Shown piece by piece: positions 35,158-48,217 of a stretch of 64,000 nucleotides of DNA. Every line of letters begins with the position of its first letter. Positions within the stretch are counted from its first letter, which is position 1. The translations under genes were made by a program, and so were the position numbers. A model generated the notes under the pieces. It made no database searches and had not been told where the DNA came from. It was given only the letters and a program-made list of their open reading frames with translations. This DNA is from Blasia pusilla (lineage: Eukaryota > Marchantiophyta > Marchantiopsida > Blasiales): NCBI GenBank assembly GCA_050084515.1, contig CM114272.1, forward strand, positions 21,762,001-21,826,000, in the 5' to 3' direction.

Positions 35158-38100
35158 TCTCTTCTCCAAGGAAAAATGTAAGGAACTCTATTTCGGCTAG
35201 ACCCGCCATAGAGTTGAACGCACTCTATAGGAGGTCTATCCATAATCTCCCCTAGTCTACCAACTGTGGCATGCCATGACCAATTAACAAACGTATTGAG
35301 CATCTCATCACTCTCAAACATTCCATTTCTCTCACAACCAAACTAAATCCACTCAGGTGGTAAGAGGTTTGATCCTCTTAATCCAAAATGTATGGCATAG
35401 GCATTCAGGTAGGGGGGCATTCAAATAAAAGAACGGGGCGGAGGTAAGGGATCATGGTCCTAACTAGTGGTTACTTTGTGTAAGCCAGAAGCTATTATAG
35501 ATGCTATAATAAAACTTCGTAAAAAAATATCTCAAGAGATATATGAAGAAAAAATATATTATATAGTAATCAAATATATTTTATAGTAATCAAGTTTAAA
35601 TTTTGTTTTTACAAAATAAGCCTTTAGGAGTGGGAGGAGAACTGAATCTCTGACCGCGTGCCTGTTGAAGAATGAAATCAAATTTTCTAATTTTGAAGAA
35701 AAAAAAAAAAGGTATTTGAAAACCGATCAGAAAGTTTGAAAATCTGATTTTACCGTTCCCAACTATGAACCGGCAATAATACCGGTGCCGGTAGGGAAAC
35801 TCCCCGGAGTCTGATTTTGGTGGTTGCGTTGTCCAAAACTGCCGTGCAATTGGATGGGAACTCGTCCCTCCCGGTTAGTGTCTGCCGGAACACGTCCGAG
35901 AAGCATATGCGCACGGCAAGTGTCAGCGTACGAGTGCGGGCAGGTATCGCAGGTCTCCGTCACAATCTTGACCTTGACTATGCAGACCCCATAGGACAGG
36001 TGCCGTCAGTCGTTCATCACGATAATGTCAGGACTCAGGGGATGCCGCAACTTCTCAGTCAAGTCGAAGACGATATCGGCGATTCTTGCCACAGGCCTTT
36101 AGGGCGTGGAATTTATTGGCTAACGGGATAGATTCATAGAGGGAGAAAGAATGACATATGAGGCGGTTGGCAGCCATGATCATCAAATTATGGATGACGC
36201 TCGGACGGGCGGCAATCCTGCAAGCTCGTCGAGAAATTACACAGCCGCACAGCCCCAGATACTCCGTCGGGTGGACAGCACCTGAACTTCGTCACTGCTC
36301 ACTTCAACGGAAGAGGGTGCCCTAATTTCATGGCAGAGAAGTCTTGACTCTTGAGTCTTGACCGTCGCGAATAGTCCGAGGATTGTTCCAATACTTACTA
36401 TTTTCGCTCTTCCGCGGGTTGAGAGATTCAGGATGTCTAAGTTTTTCTTAACAGTCTAGTCTTCACGGAGCCTGGAAGAAAGAACTGGCATGGATGCGAA
36501 GGAAGATTCTCGGCCCCATCATCGGGCCTTCATCTACCCTGTCAGGGCTGGCATTTTTCCTAGCAGAGAAGGCTGGAGGCTCAGAGGATTGTGAGAATTT
36601 TAGACATCTCCCGATGTGCGAGATTAGGCGATCTAGATCGTCGCTAGATTAGTCCGAGAAGTTCCGACGAGATGGACACCTCCTTGAGTCTATGAAAGGA
36701 TGGAAGGGAAGCTATGTCGGTGATTTTAGCTCAACTCGTACCATGTGCCTGATAGGAATGGAGCACAGCAAGTTCTCGAGAAGGCATGACAGGTTGATTG
36801 ATTGAGTCTTCGTAGTCGGCAGATGGAATCTGTTGTCAATTAGTGCAATTATATATCAATCTCATGACACGCAATGTCATCGTCCGTATTCGTGTCGAGA
36901 GTTGCGCATCCGCAGACATAATGGCAGCATCGAAAATAGGCTCCACGGCGAATTCTGACGCGTACAGCTGAACATGTATATACAACGCCCTTATGCAAGG
37001 CGTGTTGGCACGACCTCTGCATCTACAGCGCACAGTCGCGTGAATTAGAAACCGATGCGTCTTCGTCCACAGGAAAAGTAGGTGTGATGCTTTCATAGTA
37101 CGGGAATCGCGGGACACTATCGACGTTCAAATTACTGACCTGTGCAGGCATGAGATTATTAGGGTTCCGGGTTCCTGCCTACAGTCGAACCCTGCTAGTT
37201 AAGAAACCTCATCGTCCCTCGCCTTCGTTTCAGGCGACCTCCGCCGATCTCTGTCACTCCAATATTCGCCACCCGCCTTTTAATCGTAATGGATATATTT
37301 CCGACGTCTTCAAAGCTATGTTCAAACTTCAATTCGATATTGTCCCGCCGGTTATACTTTCATGGAAATTGCACTTACTGAGGTCTACTCTGCTCCATCT
37401 CCCGGGTTCCCCCTCGCATCTCTCCGTGACTCCTGAGCTCCCTATCGTACGGGAGTGCCCACTCGAACGGTGAGATTCTTTGGAAAAATGTACCCCGCCG
37501 TGATTTCGCAGGGGCTACAGGTTTGAGAAGACGGATCAGGACGAATTGATCGACACATCGTGTGTTGACGGCGATTTCGTGGTCGTAATCGCGTCTAAGT
37601 GAATGAAAGCTAACTGTAGCCGCGAGGATTTTGAGGGATGAGCCACGGAGTTGAAGGCAGAGAGTGTGAACAAACCAAATCTCTGGGCACTTTGAGGATA
37701 GGAACGAATAAAGAACGGAGGAGACGATCTGGGAGATAGCACCAGAAAACACTGTGTATGACACTAGTGTTCGAGGTTACCGCCCATTTCGAAGGGCCAT
37801 TGCAGACCACTGCACATTCAAGTCTCTCCATGGTACCAATTCTTCGAAGAATAGTGCTGTCTGCAACATTACCGAACACGTGTAAACGGTAGTCCCGAGG
37901 GTAATAAGGTTTCCTAGCCCAATAACCACACGATTGTTGCAACTTGCAAATCGGTCTCTTCATAATACACGACCGAAACCATTTCCGTCTGCATCCTATC
38001 ACTCTATGTTCGAGAAGCGGACGTTATGGCCGTCAAATGTAGAGAAGAGGTGAAGACAATGTACGGCAGAATTCCATCATTTCTCCTCACGTTTTGTACC

Positions 38101-38900
38101 AAATGCCAGGTCCAATCAATACAACCTCGTCCAATTTGACAGAAGATTCGTATGTTTACGTCGTTTAACCATCTGCAGGGATTTTCATCAGATTCAGCTG
38201 TGGGGAATTTCGGTTCGCCACGCTCGAAACGCTCGACTTCCGGAGGCCTTCGTAAGACATCATCGGCTAAACTTTTGTTCTTGATGAGTGAGTCTACCAC
38301 TCAGCCTTCTTGTCCTCTGCCTGTGCCCTGCTGATCATGATCTGATGGACTCCCTTATTTCCGATCTCTCGACAAAGGTACCCGATGTTTGAAGGGCTAT
38401 ATCTCTTGTCTTCGCATTCAAGTCCCTCCCTTAATTACTTTTGGCATCCGTTTTCAGTTTGGCAGAGCACAAGCTGCGCAACCTCAACACCCGATGTACG
38501 AAATGCTCTACTGTTTCGAGCTTAGGGCCCACAGACCTCGGAGATTCTAATTTTGTCAGGTGCGGTCCCTAAGAACTCAGGACCGGGTCTCATGCAAGCT
38601 CCGGGGAGTTTTTTTTATTTTTCGTTTAAATATTGGTATTTTAATATACATCCTGGAAATTCTTGGCAGATAAACGGCCCGTGTGGGAAATATAATTTGC
38701 TAGTAAGATGTCACTGCTATGCGCCTAAGATAAAAAAGTGTTTGAAGATTTTTTTTAATATAATTTTGAAGAATTTAATTCTGTCATACACAAATTCAAA
38801 AAAAAAATTCATGGAATATGTGCAAAATTTATTTTATCCAATGATTTTTTTATATATTATGTTAGATGTGTAATCATCTTCTTTATTTGAATGTTCATCA
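35158..38900. other. Unassigned, possibly genic
   Basis: GC-balanced sequence between repeat blocks, like the genic left third. Weak candidates: minus frame 35763-35963, Cys-rich (TETCDTCPHSYADTC); plus frame 37150-37473, with a basic presequence-like start; and a plus segment 38178-38250 bounded by CATCTGCAG and CTTC/GTAAGA. An overlapping minus frame at 38004-38300 also looks protein-like. None reaches recognition. Sequence from about 38600 becomes very AT-rich. Confidence 0.3.
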
Positions 38901-38929
38901 CTTCCAACAGTAATGTGGATGAAACTTCT

Positions 38930-39330
38930 CTTCCCTACTCTAGATAATCTTACATAAATTGACCATAAGGAAATACATGAGTAGGAAAATAAATGCCAAC
39001 CTTTTGCAAGGTTTGACCTTGAGATTTATTAATAGTCCTAGCAAACGCGTGGCGAATAGGGAATTGAAACCTACGTAAATCAAATGGCAAACCAGAATCC
39101 GATGCAATCAATGGGATACGTGAAAAAAACCCGATCTTCAATACTCTTTCCTGTGATGATTTCAACATCTATGCAATGTTGCATAATTCCACGAATCACC
39201 AATCTCGTTCCGTTTGCTTGTCCTTGTGACCCATTAATGTTTCGTAAGAGCATGATTGGTGCACCAATATTCAAATTTAAACGATGCGGAGGTAGTCCAG
39301 AAGGCAAACATGTGTTCAAAAATTCCGTTG
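38930..39330 (-). pseudogene. Helitron Pif1-like helicase, C-terminal fragment
   Basis: Two frames joined by a shift: 39080-39319 reads LPPHRLNLNIGAPIMLLRNI...NGTRLVI, and 38950-39168 reads PLIASDSGLPFDLRRFQFP...TINKSQGQTLQKVGIYFP. INKSQGQTL is the late Pif1/Helitron helicase motif. Helitron helicases unwind DNA for rolling-circle transposition. Everything upstream of LPPHR is missing and replaced by the transposase at 39316-41473. Confidence 0.9.
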
Positions 39331-41473
39331 GATGTCAGCCAACATGTCATCAAAGTCATCTATATGTCCCTCTAGAGCAATCCTCAAAACAACATCTAGA
39401 TGTTTAGTAGCTAGTCTACTATGTGACTTGGTCTTTAGCATATTTTTGATTTGAGAAAGCCCTCTCACATATGGCACTGCTAACACATTGCACCCTTGAA
39501 ACATTAGCCAAGACAAGAAAATTAGCAAACTCACATTGTAAAGTTGGTCGAGCTCCAACTCTCCATTGCCCAAAGATCCCTAAAATTGCGATCTTTCCAC
39601 TCTGTTGTAGCCATCAACTTGAAGGATTGAAATTCTTCTTTAACAAAATCCGGGTTTATAACAAATGATTGCAAGTTTCCTCTCAATAGTAACTCACATC
39701 CAAAATGTCCACACAAGTCTTCCAAGTCCTTACATCCCCAACTATTTAACCCAACCTTTTGGGAGGGCATGTGCAAAGGGTTCAAAATTTTCATTGCACC
39801 AATCAGATTGTTATCCTTGAACCAACCTTGCAAACCTGAACATACACTTTCAACATATGTCTTATGAAATAAAAGAGTAGCTTCTAGATCTCTTCCGATG
39901 CATTCTCTCAACGTATCAATGCTATGAAACTTACTACCCCTAATTTCATATTGCAAGCGTCTAAGATATCCATCATGAGGTCCAAATCGGGTGGGATATG
40001 ATAACCTCTTTCTTCCAAAAAAGTAGATGCATTCAAATCTCGACTTTCCATGACATAATTCATGGTAATAAAGCTATCTTAGAACTAACAATGCTACCAA
40101 TAGTACTAACATCTACAAACTTGTTCCAAAAGATTTTAGTCAAGTTGGCAAGGCTAGAAAGAATATCGGCAAGAAAATATAAGTGATAGCTAGATCATTT
40201 GGAATTACCTTAACTTGATGTATAAATTTGAGACATTCCCATCATCTTCACACAAGGGAATATCCCTAAAATATGTCAATACATACTCCAATGAATCACA
40301 CAAAGTACATAAAGCTTGCCAACGGCTCAACAATTTGATCTTATGATACCTCTTCATGACTCGTTGAGAGTCATTCAACTTTTCTTGAAGTGCTCCTAAG
40401 TTGGCTTTCCTCTTGGAAGACCTTTTGAAATATCTTGCTACAACATTTAGAATAGAATCGATTTTTATCGAAATCGCCTTGCAATGAGTTTGGTGCTCTT
40501 GCAATTATCAAAGCTGTAAGATTGATTCCATTGGCTACACAATACACCAAAAGAAGACAAGAGTTCACCTTTTGCTTCAATTGTGAAGCAACCCTGGTTT
40601 GGCTCCCAACCATTGTAGAGGCACCATCATATCTAAATGCTACCATTTTTTCATGTTCTAGTCCTCTATCTTTGATGAATTCCAATAGAATGTTATTGTT
40701 GCAAACATAACTAAATGACTTGTCATAGATATATCATTAGATACGTCGATCATGATTTCGAAGAAAGGAGAGGTGTGAACTCTAGCTAGAGTCCTCTTCA
40801 TCAAAACTTGGCTTATGAAGAAACACATTTCACTACAACTTTTCTCATCTTGATACCTCGCTTGATACAGGTCTCTAGTGATTGGTGCATTCACAGCAAG
40901 CAAGAGCTTACAAAGACCCTTGAATTTTGAGAAGGGCATGGCCTCCTTTGCAAGAAAGTATCCAGACCTGAATAAAGTTAGCAAAGCAACCTCACAGGTT
41001 CGGTCTCATGTAGCTCTGGCCTTAGCGCGAATATTATGGATGTCGAATTGGGAGGCCTGAGGGTTCCTCAAGGAAGCGTTATATCTCCCATTCTGACCAA
41101 TAGCAATATATTTCTTACCTCCATGGGCGGCCCAAGCAAGTTTTATTTGCTCATTTGAATTTGCATGATTTGTGAATGCCGATATCTTACAATTGATAGC
41201 ACCATCCCTAGCGAATATACTATTGCCTTTACCTTTCCTACAAACATTACAATAAATCCTCCCACTCGCTGCATAAAAGCTTATCCAATCATACATAGTA
41301 TACCACACATCCTTCCAAGCTACACGGTTCTTCTCGGATATGGATCCATTGTTGCCTCATGTTCTCTGGTCATCCCTCTCATCAGATGATCCAAAAAAAG
41401 CTATGATATCAGGTTGTTCCTTGGGAACCCCCTTGAATAACAATTTATTTATTGTTCTCTGGCGTTTGGCCAT
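39316..41473 (-). pseudogene. TTF-zinc-finger / hAT-type transposase, broken
   Basis: Starts MAKRQRTINKLLFKGVP at 41473. A TTF-type zinc finger follows (WISFYAASGRIYCNVCRK). Next is a DUF4371-like RNase H-fold region (AMPFSKFKGLCKLL; YDGASTMVG; YCVANGINLTALI). The hAT dimerisation end comes last (LVPYVRGLSQIKNM-type with SRLATKHLDVVLRIALEG). At least five stops or frameshifts interrupt it. This architecture (zf-TTF, DUF4371, hAT C-terminus) is shared by hAT-related transposases and the domesticated ZMYM1-like proteins. The decay and the neighbour favour a dead mobile element. Its last residues run straight into Helitron helicase sequence at about 39319. Confidence 0.85.
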
Positions 41474-42560
41474 GAAAATTGCAAAAACGGATACTATGAT
41501 ATACAACTAGTTCTAATCTCCTTCTACTAGCTTGGAAAATCAACTCACTGGACTAATAGAGGGCAATTATGTTTAATACAAGTAAATCCGGAGCTCGGAA
41601 CCTGGGCCCACCTGGGCCACGCACCTCCTATGAGGCGTAGACTAGAGCCCCAAAAGTTGCGAGACCAAAAGTCCTAGGGGTTCAAAGAAAGGGTTTGGCT
41701 CAAATGCCACGCTCAGAGCTATCTAATTGGCAGACACATTTCTACTTGAGAATATGGCACCAATGTTGCAATCATGACCATTTCGCAGCAAAGTGATTAA
41801 GTGCTCAACCGCAAGGAGGAGACAAACTAGGGAAATTTGGACTCGGGAGGGCACACGACCACGAGGCAAGTAGCAATCGCACAGCCGTGAGAACTCGAGA
41901 AGAAGAAACTTCATAACTCTGTAGGGCAAATTGTGTGATTGCACATCTGCAAGATGGAAACAACGAGACAAATGAAGCAACTCAAACCAACATTTAACGT
42001 AGATATACGGACACGGTGACCGCGTGGGACAAGGACACAGGGACTATAGTGACCGCAAGACGAAAGCTGCAAAACTCGAGATGAAGGTTGCACAATGCAA
42101 GATAATAGCTACACAATGCAAGACGAAAGCAAAACAAAAATGAAGAAAATGAGCGTTATTGCGAGACGAAAGTCCTTAAACGCGAGATGAAAGTAGCACA
42201 ATGCAAGACAAAAGCCACACGACACTAGACTATAGCAAAACACAGACGAAAAAAATGAGTTGGAGTATGGACTCTATGGACTCTAGCATCAAGGCCCCAC
42301 GGGCTCACGGGAGTCAGCAAACTCAGCACTTCAAGCAAGATACAACCTGAAGAGAGTCCTAAGTCGAGCAAATATTGAGGAAACGAAAAAATGAAAGCTC
42401 GGGCATGAAATCCTATATCATCGTAACATCGCTGCAGCGTAGCTTGTCATTTAGAGTCCGAAGTGAATGGGCAAGAATGAGGCGTCGAATGCCTGTGGTG
42501 GGATCTCCACCCCATCGAAGGGCCCCTCCAAGGCACCTAGGCACCTAGGCACCGTTGGAG
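41474..42560. other. Low-complexity spacer
   Basis: No gene. 42050-42260 is a purine-rich quasi-repeat in which GCAAGACGAAAGC/CACAATGCAAGA-like words recur irregularly. Just before the copia junction, GGCACCTA is repeated in tandem (42533-42553). Confidence 0.6.
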
Positions 42561-45500
42561 ATCGAAGCTTCCGTGGTCGTGGTTAATATCAAGCATATGG
42601 AAGAAGAGGCACTCAATATAACAGCACTCAATCAACTACGAATCAGTACCAAACACAATCACAAGGTGGTAATGGTGGAAATCGTTGGGGTCGAAGTCAA
42701 CAGCATAAGGTCTCTGGATCTTGCAATTACTGTGGGATAAAGGGTCACTGTGCAAAGTTTTGCTCAAGAAGAAGGCAAACACGAGAACAAGAGCCTTACA
42801 AAGAAAAAATTATGTGGAGTAACAACACCAAGGGCAGTACCAAGAATAACAACATTAATAACCTGAACACCTCTTGGTTATGACTTATCATATGGGAGTA
42901 ATGGTCAAGAAAGACTCGACAACAGATTGGTACATCGACTGTGGTGCATCAAATCACATGACCTCACAAGCTAAATGGTTTAGTAGTATGGAACCGGTGA
43001 AAGATCCTACAATAGTGCTCACATGAGATGACACTCAATATCATATCACACATACCGATAAAGTTCCAATAGCATCATATGGTCTTTGTGCTCTTGGAAA
43101 TATTCTCTATGTTCCTACCATTGCAAGAAACTTTATCTCTATATGACAGATAGTATAACAGGGTTATCAAGTGAAGTTCAACACAGATGGTTATTTTATT
43201 GAAATAATGGATGATTAGACTACGATAGCCAAAGGAACTAGATCTGGCACAATGTTCAAATTAGATGTTTCCATGTTAGAGATTCAAAGAGCAATGTATG
43301 GTCAAATTGGACAACAAGTCACAGATCTAAATGTGTGGCATAAGAGAATTGGACATATGAATCTTCAAAGATTAGAGAGTCTTTCATCATCTAATCTAGT
43401 AATAAGACTTTCTAAATTAGTGAATCCTACTACGTTAGAAGTATGTCCTATTTTCCAAATTGGGAAACAAGCTAGATTTTGATTTCCAAAGCAAGATAGA
43501 AGAGCATCTAAGATATTGGAGTCGATTCACAATAATGTGTGGACAACATCAAAAGATGGCTTTAGTGGTTTCCAGTACTTTGTTTCATTTATTGATGACT
43601 TCTCTAGGTATATTTGGCTATATTTTCTCAAAGCGAAATAAGGGGTATTCTCAATGTTCCAAACATTCAGAGTTCTAGTAGAGGGTAGACTGAAGAACAC
43701 ATTATAAAATTGCGTTGTGATGGAGGAGGAGGGTATCTTTCAACAGAGTTTGATGACTACTTACATCAGAATGACATCCAATATTAAGTGACTTGCCGTT
43801 AAACTCCACAACGAAATGGAGTGGCTGAAAGGAAGAATCTACATATTGCTGACGCGGCATGAACTATGTTGAATGAGAAGAACATGCCTAAGGTATATTG
43901 GGCAGAGGCTGTAGCGTGTACAATTTTCTTAATCAACCAAACTCCAACAGCATGAGTTCATGATAAGACTCCATTCGAAGTCTTCATAGGAAGTAAACTT
44001 GATTTTTCCTTCTTGAAAGTATTTGGTTGTATTTGTTATATTCATGTTCTTTCTGAAAGACGTAAAAAATTAGACCCCAAGACTAAAAGATGTATTTTCA
44101 TTGGCTACGCTGATTGAACTAAGGGATATAAGTACTACATTCCATCCTTTAGGTAGCTTATTATTAGTTGCGATGTTATCTATGATGAGCTAAAGTCATG
44201 GTATGCTCCATCTGAGCCCGTTCCACTTCTAAACTTGTCTGTTGAGGGGGAGAATGTGACTATCAACCAACAAATATTGCTTAAAAATTCCCCAGGTACC
44301 AGTGAAGGATTAGGAGAGGTCCTAAATTCGTTAGTTAAATTTGTAAGTCCATGGAGGGAAAGAATACGTATTCAGTCTCTTGACACTAGTCGGAGCTCAA
44401 GTCAAGTGTCAGAGGCATTCAGTTCTAAACAATAACTTCGTAGATCAAGTAGAGTCACACATCCTGTTCATAGATTCAGAAATGAATGATTCCTTGCAAA
44501 ACATCATGCATATATGATGACTATCCTTCAAGAACATGAGCCAAGTTGTTTTGAAGAAGCTGCAAGTAAGGTCGAATGGATTGAAGCTATGGAGGAAGAA
44601 CTTGTTGCATTAAGACATCAACAAACATGAGAGATGGTTGATATACCTTTTGGTATGGAAGCTATTGGTTGCAAATGGGTTTACAAAATTAAGATGGTGC
44701 AGATAATAGATATAGAGCCATATTGGTATCTAAGGGCTATGCACAACAATATGGCATTGATTATGAGGAAACATTTAGCCATGTTGCAAAGATGGCGACT
44801 ACCAGAACAATGGTTGCAGTTGTAGTAAGTAAGAAGTGGAGATTACATTACATACATGTAAAGAATGCTTTCTTGAATGGAGATCTATATAAGGAGGTAT
44901 ATATGACTCAACCACATGGATATGAGCATACCGAGTTTCCATTTTGCGTATGCAGGTTGAAGAAAGCTCTATACGGGCTCAAACAAACTCCAAGAGCGTA
45001 GTATGGCAATATTGCATACGTCCTATAATATTTGGGCTTTAGGATATGTCATTCTGACTCCTCGTTATATGCCTTGAGAGGACAAGATCATACGGTTATG
45101 ATTGTGTTGTATGTTGATGACCTCTTGATTACTCGGAGTACTGAGCATATGATACAACAAGTCAAGCTAAAATTACAGGCAGAATTTAATATGAAGGACT
45201 TAAGAGAACTCAAGTACTTCCTTGGTGTTGAGTTTATCAAGGTTGGAGAGAGCATGTGGTTATTACAACGATAATATGCTCTTCATATGCTTTCAAAATA
45301 TGGTATAACGGCTTGTAAGCCAATCTCTACACCGTTGGACCAGAGTGTGAAGCTAAGAGTGGATGAATGAGAGTTGCTTGGAGATTCTAATATATACAAG
45401 CACAAGGTTGGAAGTTTGATCTATTTTTTACTATAACCCGGCTAAATTTGAGCTACCCAATTGGCCTAGTGAGTCCATTTATGCAACCACCTCGAAAACC

Positions 45501-46049
45501 TCACCTTGATATTATGAGAGGATTATGGGGTATATGAAATTATTTGTTCAATTCGGGCTTCAATTTGAACCATCTCAAAGTTTGCAATTATAGGGATTCA
45601 CGTACACAATTGTTGATTGGACACAAAACGTGTCTGATAGACACTCCACATCTGGTTATTCATTTATCTTGAAAAGTGCAACTATAAGTTGGGATTTAAA
45701 TAATCAACTTATAGTTTCTTTAAGTTCAACAGAGGCTTAATACAGAGGAGAAACCAATGCAGCATATGAGGCAATGCGACTTTATCGATTACTTGTTGAG
45801 ATTGATGTTAATAACTTAGGACCCAGTGTAATATATGCATACAATATTAGTGGTATCAAGCTTGTTAATAATCATTTTTTTCATGCTCAAACAAAGCATG
45901 TTGAGGTGCACTATCATTTTATCAGAGAGAAAGTGTTTGGAAGAGAAATTGATCTTGTATATATAAATACATATCAACAAATTACTGATATCTTTACAAG
46001 GCATTTTCTAGAGATAAATTTGAGATATTGATATGAGCTTGAGGGAGAG
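42561..46049 (+). pseudogene. Copia gag-pol remnant
   Basis: In order: zinc-knuckle region read across frames (GSCNYCGIKGHCAKFC-like), protease-region DCGASNHMTSQ, GAG-pre-integrase VWHKRIGHMNLQRLE, integrase FSGFQYFVSFIDDFSRYIW, then RT with MVLYVDDLLITRS-like catalytic YVDD near 45110. An RNase H remnant follows (DIFTRHFLEINLRY). More than ten in-frame stops exclude function. Confidence 0.9.
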
Positions 46050-46276
46050 TATTGAAGACTGAGTTACAGTCAAGCTCATCAGATATCCAAACTGCTAAAT
46101 TTGGCACTTACACAAAGTAGGGAAGCTTAATCTTTGTTAGTCATTTAACCGTGATTATCTTAACTAGGATTAGTTAATCACAGATAGTCTAACTCGAGAC
46201 TATGGTTAAGATTAGAGTTAGGGTTGTTTGTACATATCCTATATAATTGAGAAGGGAACTAGTCTCTACTCATTCT
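46050..46276 (+). repeat. 3' LTR of the older copia, first part
   Basis: Starts TATTGAAGACTGAG just after GAGGGAGAG, a polypurine tract. It is broken at the ATTCT target (46272-46276). The remainder is at 51546-51631. Confidence 0.85.
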
Positions 46277-46587
46277 TATGGAAAACTGCTAAACAAGCAT
46301 AATTGGTGGAAAATGGCTCTCTCACACACACACTACCATGGAGAACAAAATTTGCAATGAAAGAATGAATGGAGGCTGATCCTCTTCTCAATTATATAGG
46401 GTATGTACAAGCAACCCTAATCCTACCCTTAACCATAGTCTCGAGTTAGCCTAATTGTGATTGACTAACTATAGTTAAGATAATCGTGCTTAATTGACTA
46501 ACCAAGATTAAGCTTCCCTACTTCGTGTGAGTGCCAAATATAGCAGTTCAGTATCTAATGAGCTTGAGTGTAACTCAATCTTCAATA
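46277..46587 (-). repeat. 3' LTR of the nested copia (311 bp)
   Basis: Minus strand begins TATTGAAGATTGAG and ends TTTTCCATA. Compared with the 5' LTR, its CACA end has become CATA, a C-to-T change typical of methylated DNA. Confidence 0.9.
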
Positions 46588-47147
46588 CTCCCCCTCAAGC
46601 TCATATCGATATCTCTAACGCCTAAATCCTTTCTAAACATCTCAAACTTATCTCTAGACAATGCCTTTGTAAAGATGTCAACAATTTGCTGATCTGTACC
46701 TATATACACAAGATCAATTTCTCCTGCAAGCACTTTCTCTCTGATAAAATGATAGTGCACCTCAACATGCTTTGTACGAGCATGCAACACATGGTTATTA
46801 GCAAGCTTGATGCTACTAATATTGTTTGCATATATTACACTAGGTCCTAAGTTACTAACACAAATCTCAACAAGTAATTGATGAAGCCACACCGCCTCAC
46901 ATGCTGCATTGGTTGCTCCTCTATACTCAGCCTCTGTTGAAGATAAAGCAATTGTAGGTTGCTTCTTTGAAGCCCAACTTATAGTTGCGCTTCCCAAAAT
47001 AAATGAATAACCAGATGTGGAGTGTCGATTAGACACGCTTCCTGCCCAATCAGCATCTGTGAATCCCTGTAATTGAAAACTTGGAGAAGGTTTAAATTGA
47101 AGCCCGAATTGAATAGAGAATTTCACATACCGCATAATCCTCCTCAC
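46575..47147 (-). pseudogene. RNase H domain of the nested copia
   Basis: Reads GFTDADWAGSVSNRHSTSGY and ALSSTEAEYRGATNAACEAV, then HIRTKHVEVHYHF-type and KALSRDKFEMFR; the frame ends inside the LTR. The catalytic Asp and Glu of copia RNase H (the ADWAG and EAEY motifs) are intact. This frame is separated by a stop near 47150 from the RT. Confidence 0.9.
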
Positions 47148-47165
47148 AACATCAAGGTGAGGTTT

Positions 47166-48217
47166 TCAAGGTGCTTGCATAAACTGGCTCACTAGGCCAA
47201 CAACATAACTCAAATCTGGTCTCGTTATAGTTAGATAGATCAAACTCCCAACCATGCGCCTGTACATATTAGAATCTGCAAGCAGCTCTCCTTCATCCAC
47301 TCTTAGCTTCACGCTCTGGTCCAATGGTGTAGAGATTGGCTTACAAGCCGTCATACCATATTTTGAAATCATATGAAGAGCATAATATCCTTGTAGTAAC
47401 CACATGCTCTCTCCAACCTTGATAAACTCAATACCAAGGAAGTACTTGAGTTCTCCCAAGTCCTTCATATAAAATTCTGATTGTAACTTAAGCTTGACTT
47501 GTTGGACCATTTCTTCAATACTCCCAGTAATCAAGAGACCGTCAACATACAACACAATGAGAACTATATGATCTTGTCCTCTCAAGACATATAACGAGGA
47601 GTCAGAATCACATACCCTAAAACCCAACTCTTGTAGGACGTATATAATCTTGCCATACCAAGCTCTTTGAGCTTGTTTGAGCCCGTATAGAGCTTTCTTC
47701 AACCTGCATACGCGAAATCCTCGTATAGATTTCCATTCAAGAAGGCATTCTTGACGTCCATGTGATGTAATCTCCACTTCTTACTTACTGCAACTGCAAC
47801 CACTATTCTTGTAGTCGCCATCTTTGCAATAGGGCTAAATATTTCCTCATAATCGATACCATATTGTTGTGCATAGCCCTTAGCCACCAATCTCGCTTTG
47901 TATCTGCTAATTCTACCATCTTGATTGCGTTTGATTTTGTAAATCCATTTGCAACCAATAGCTTCCTTACCGGAAGGTATATCAACCAGCTCCCATGTTT
48001 CTTGATGTCTTAATGTAGCAAGCTCTTCCTCCATAGCTTCTATCCATTCGGCTTTACTCGCAGCTTTTTCAAACCAACTCGGCTCCGGCTCTTGAAGGAT
48101 AGTCATCATACATGCATGATGTGTCGCAAGAAAACCTTCATTTATGAATCTATGAACTGGATGTGTAACTCTATTTGATCTACGAAGTTGTTGTTCAGAG
48201 GTAGATGCCTCTGACAC
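47166..48217 (-). pseudogene. Reverse transcriptase of the nested copia, frameshifted
   Basis: 48217-47699 contains WIEAMEEELATLRHQETWEL, KARLVAKGYAQQYGIDY and DVKNAFLNG. A frameshift after GNLYE moves into 47777-47166, which has CRLKKALYGLKQAQRAWY, the palm motif LIVLYVDGLLITGS (normally YVDD, here YVDG), and DLGELKYFLGIEF. The Asp-to-Gly change in the catalytic motif would inactivate the enzyme. Confidence 0.9.

Noticed and set aside
35763-35963. Cys-rich minus frame as an expansin or plant natriuretic-like domain
   Set aside because: Only a short CDTCPHSYADTC resemblance; the expected barrel motifs do not follow.
38004-38300. Minus-strand frame as a mitochondrial assembly-factor gene
   Set aside because: It looks protein-like, but the expected C-terminal family signature is absent, and a plus-strand exon model fits the same bases.
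38550-38620. Possible Helitron 3' end: CGGTCC/GGACCG hairpin followed by CTGA on the minus strand
   Set aside because: The stem is only 6 bp and only about 3 bases from the CTRR-like word, closer than usual, and no matching 5' TC end was found.
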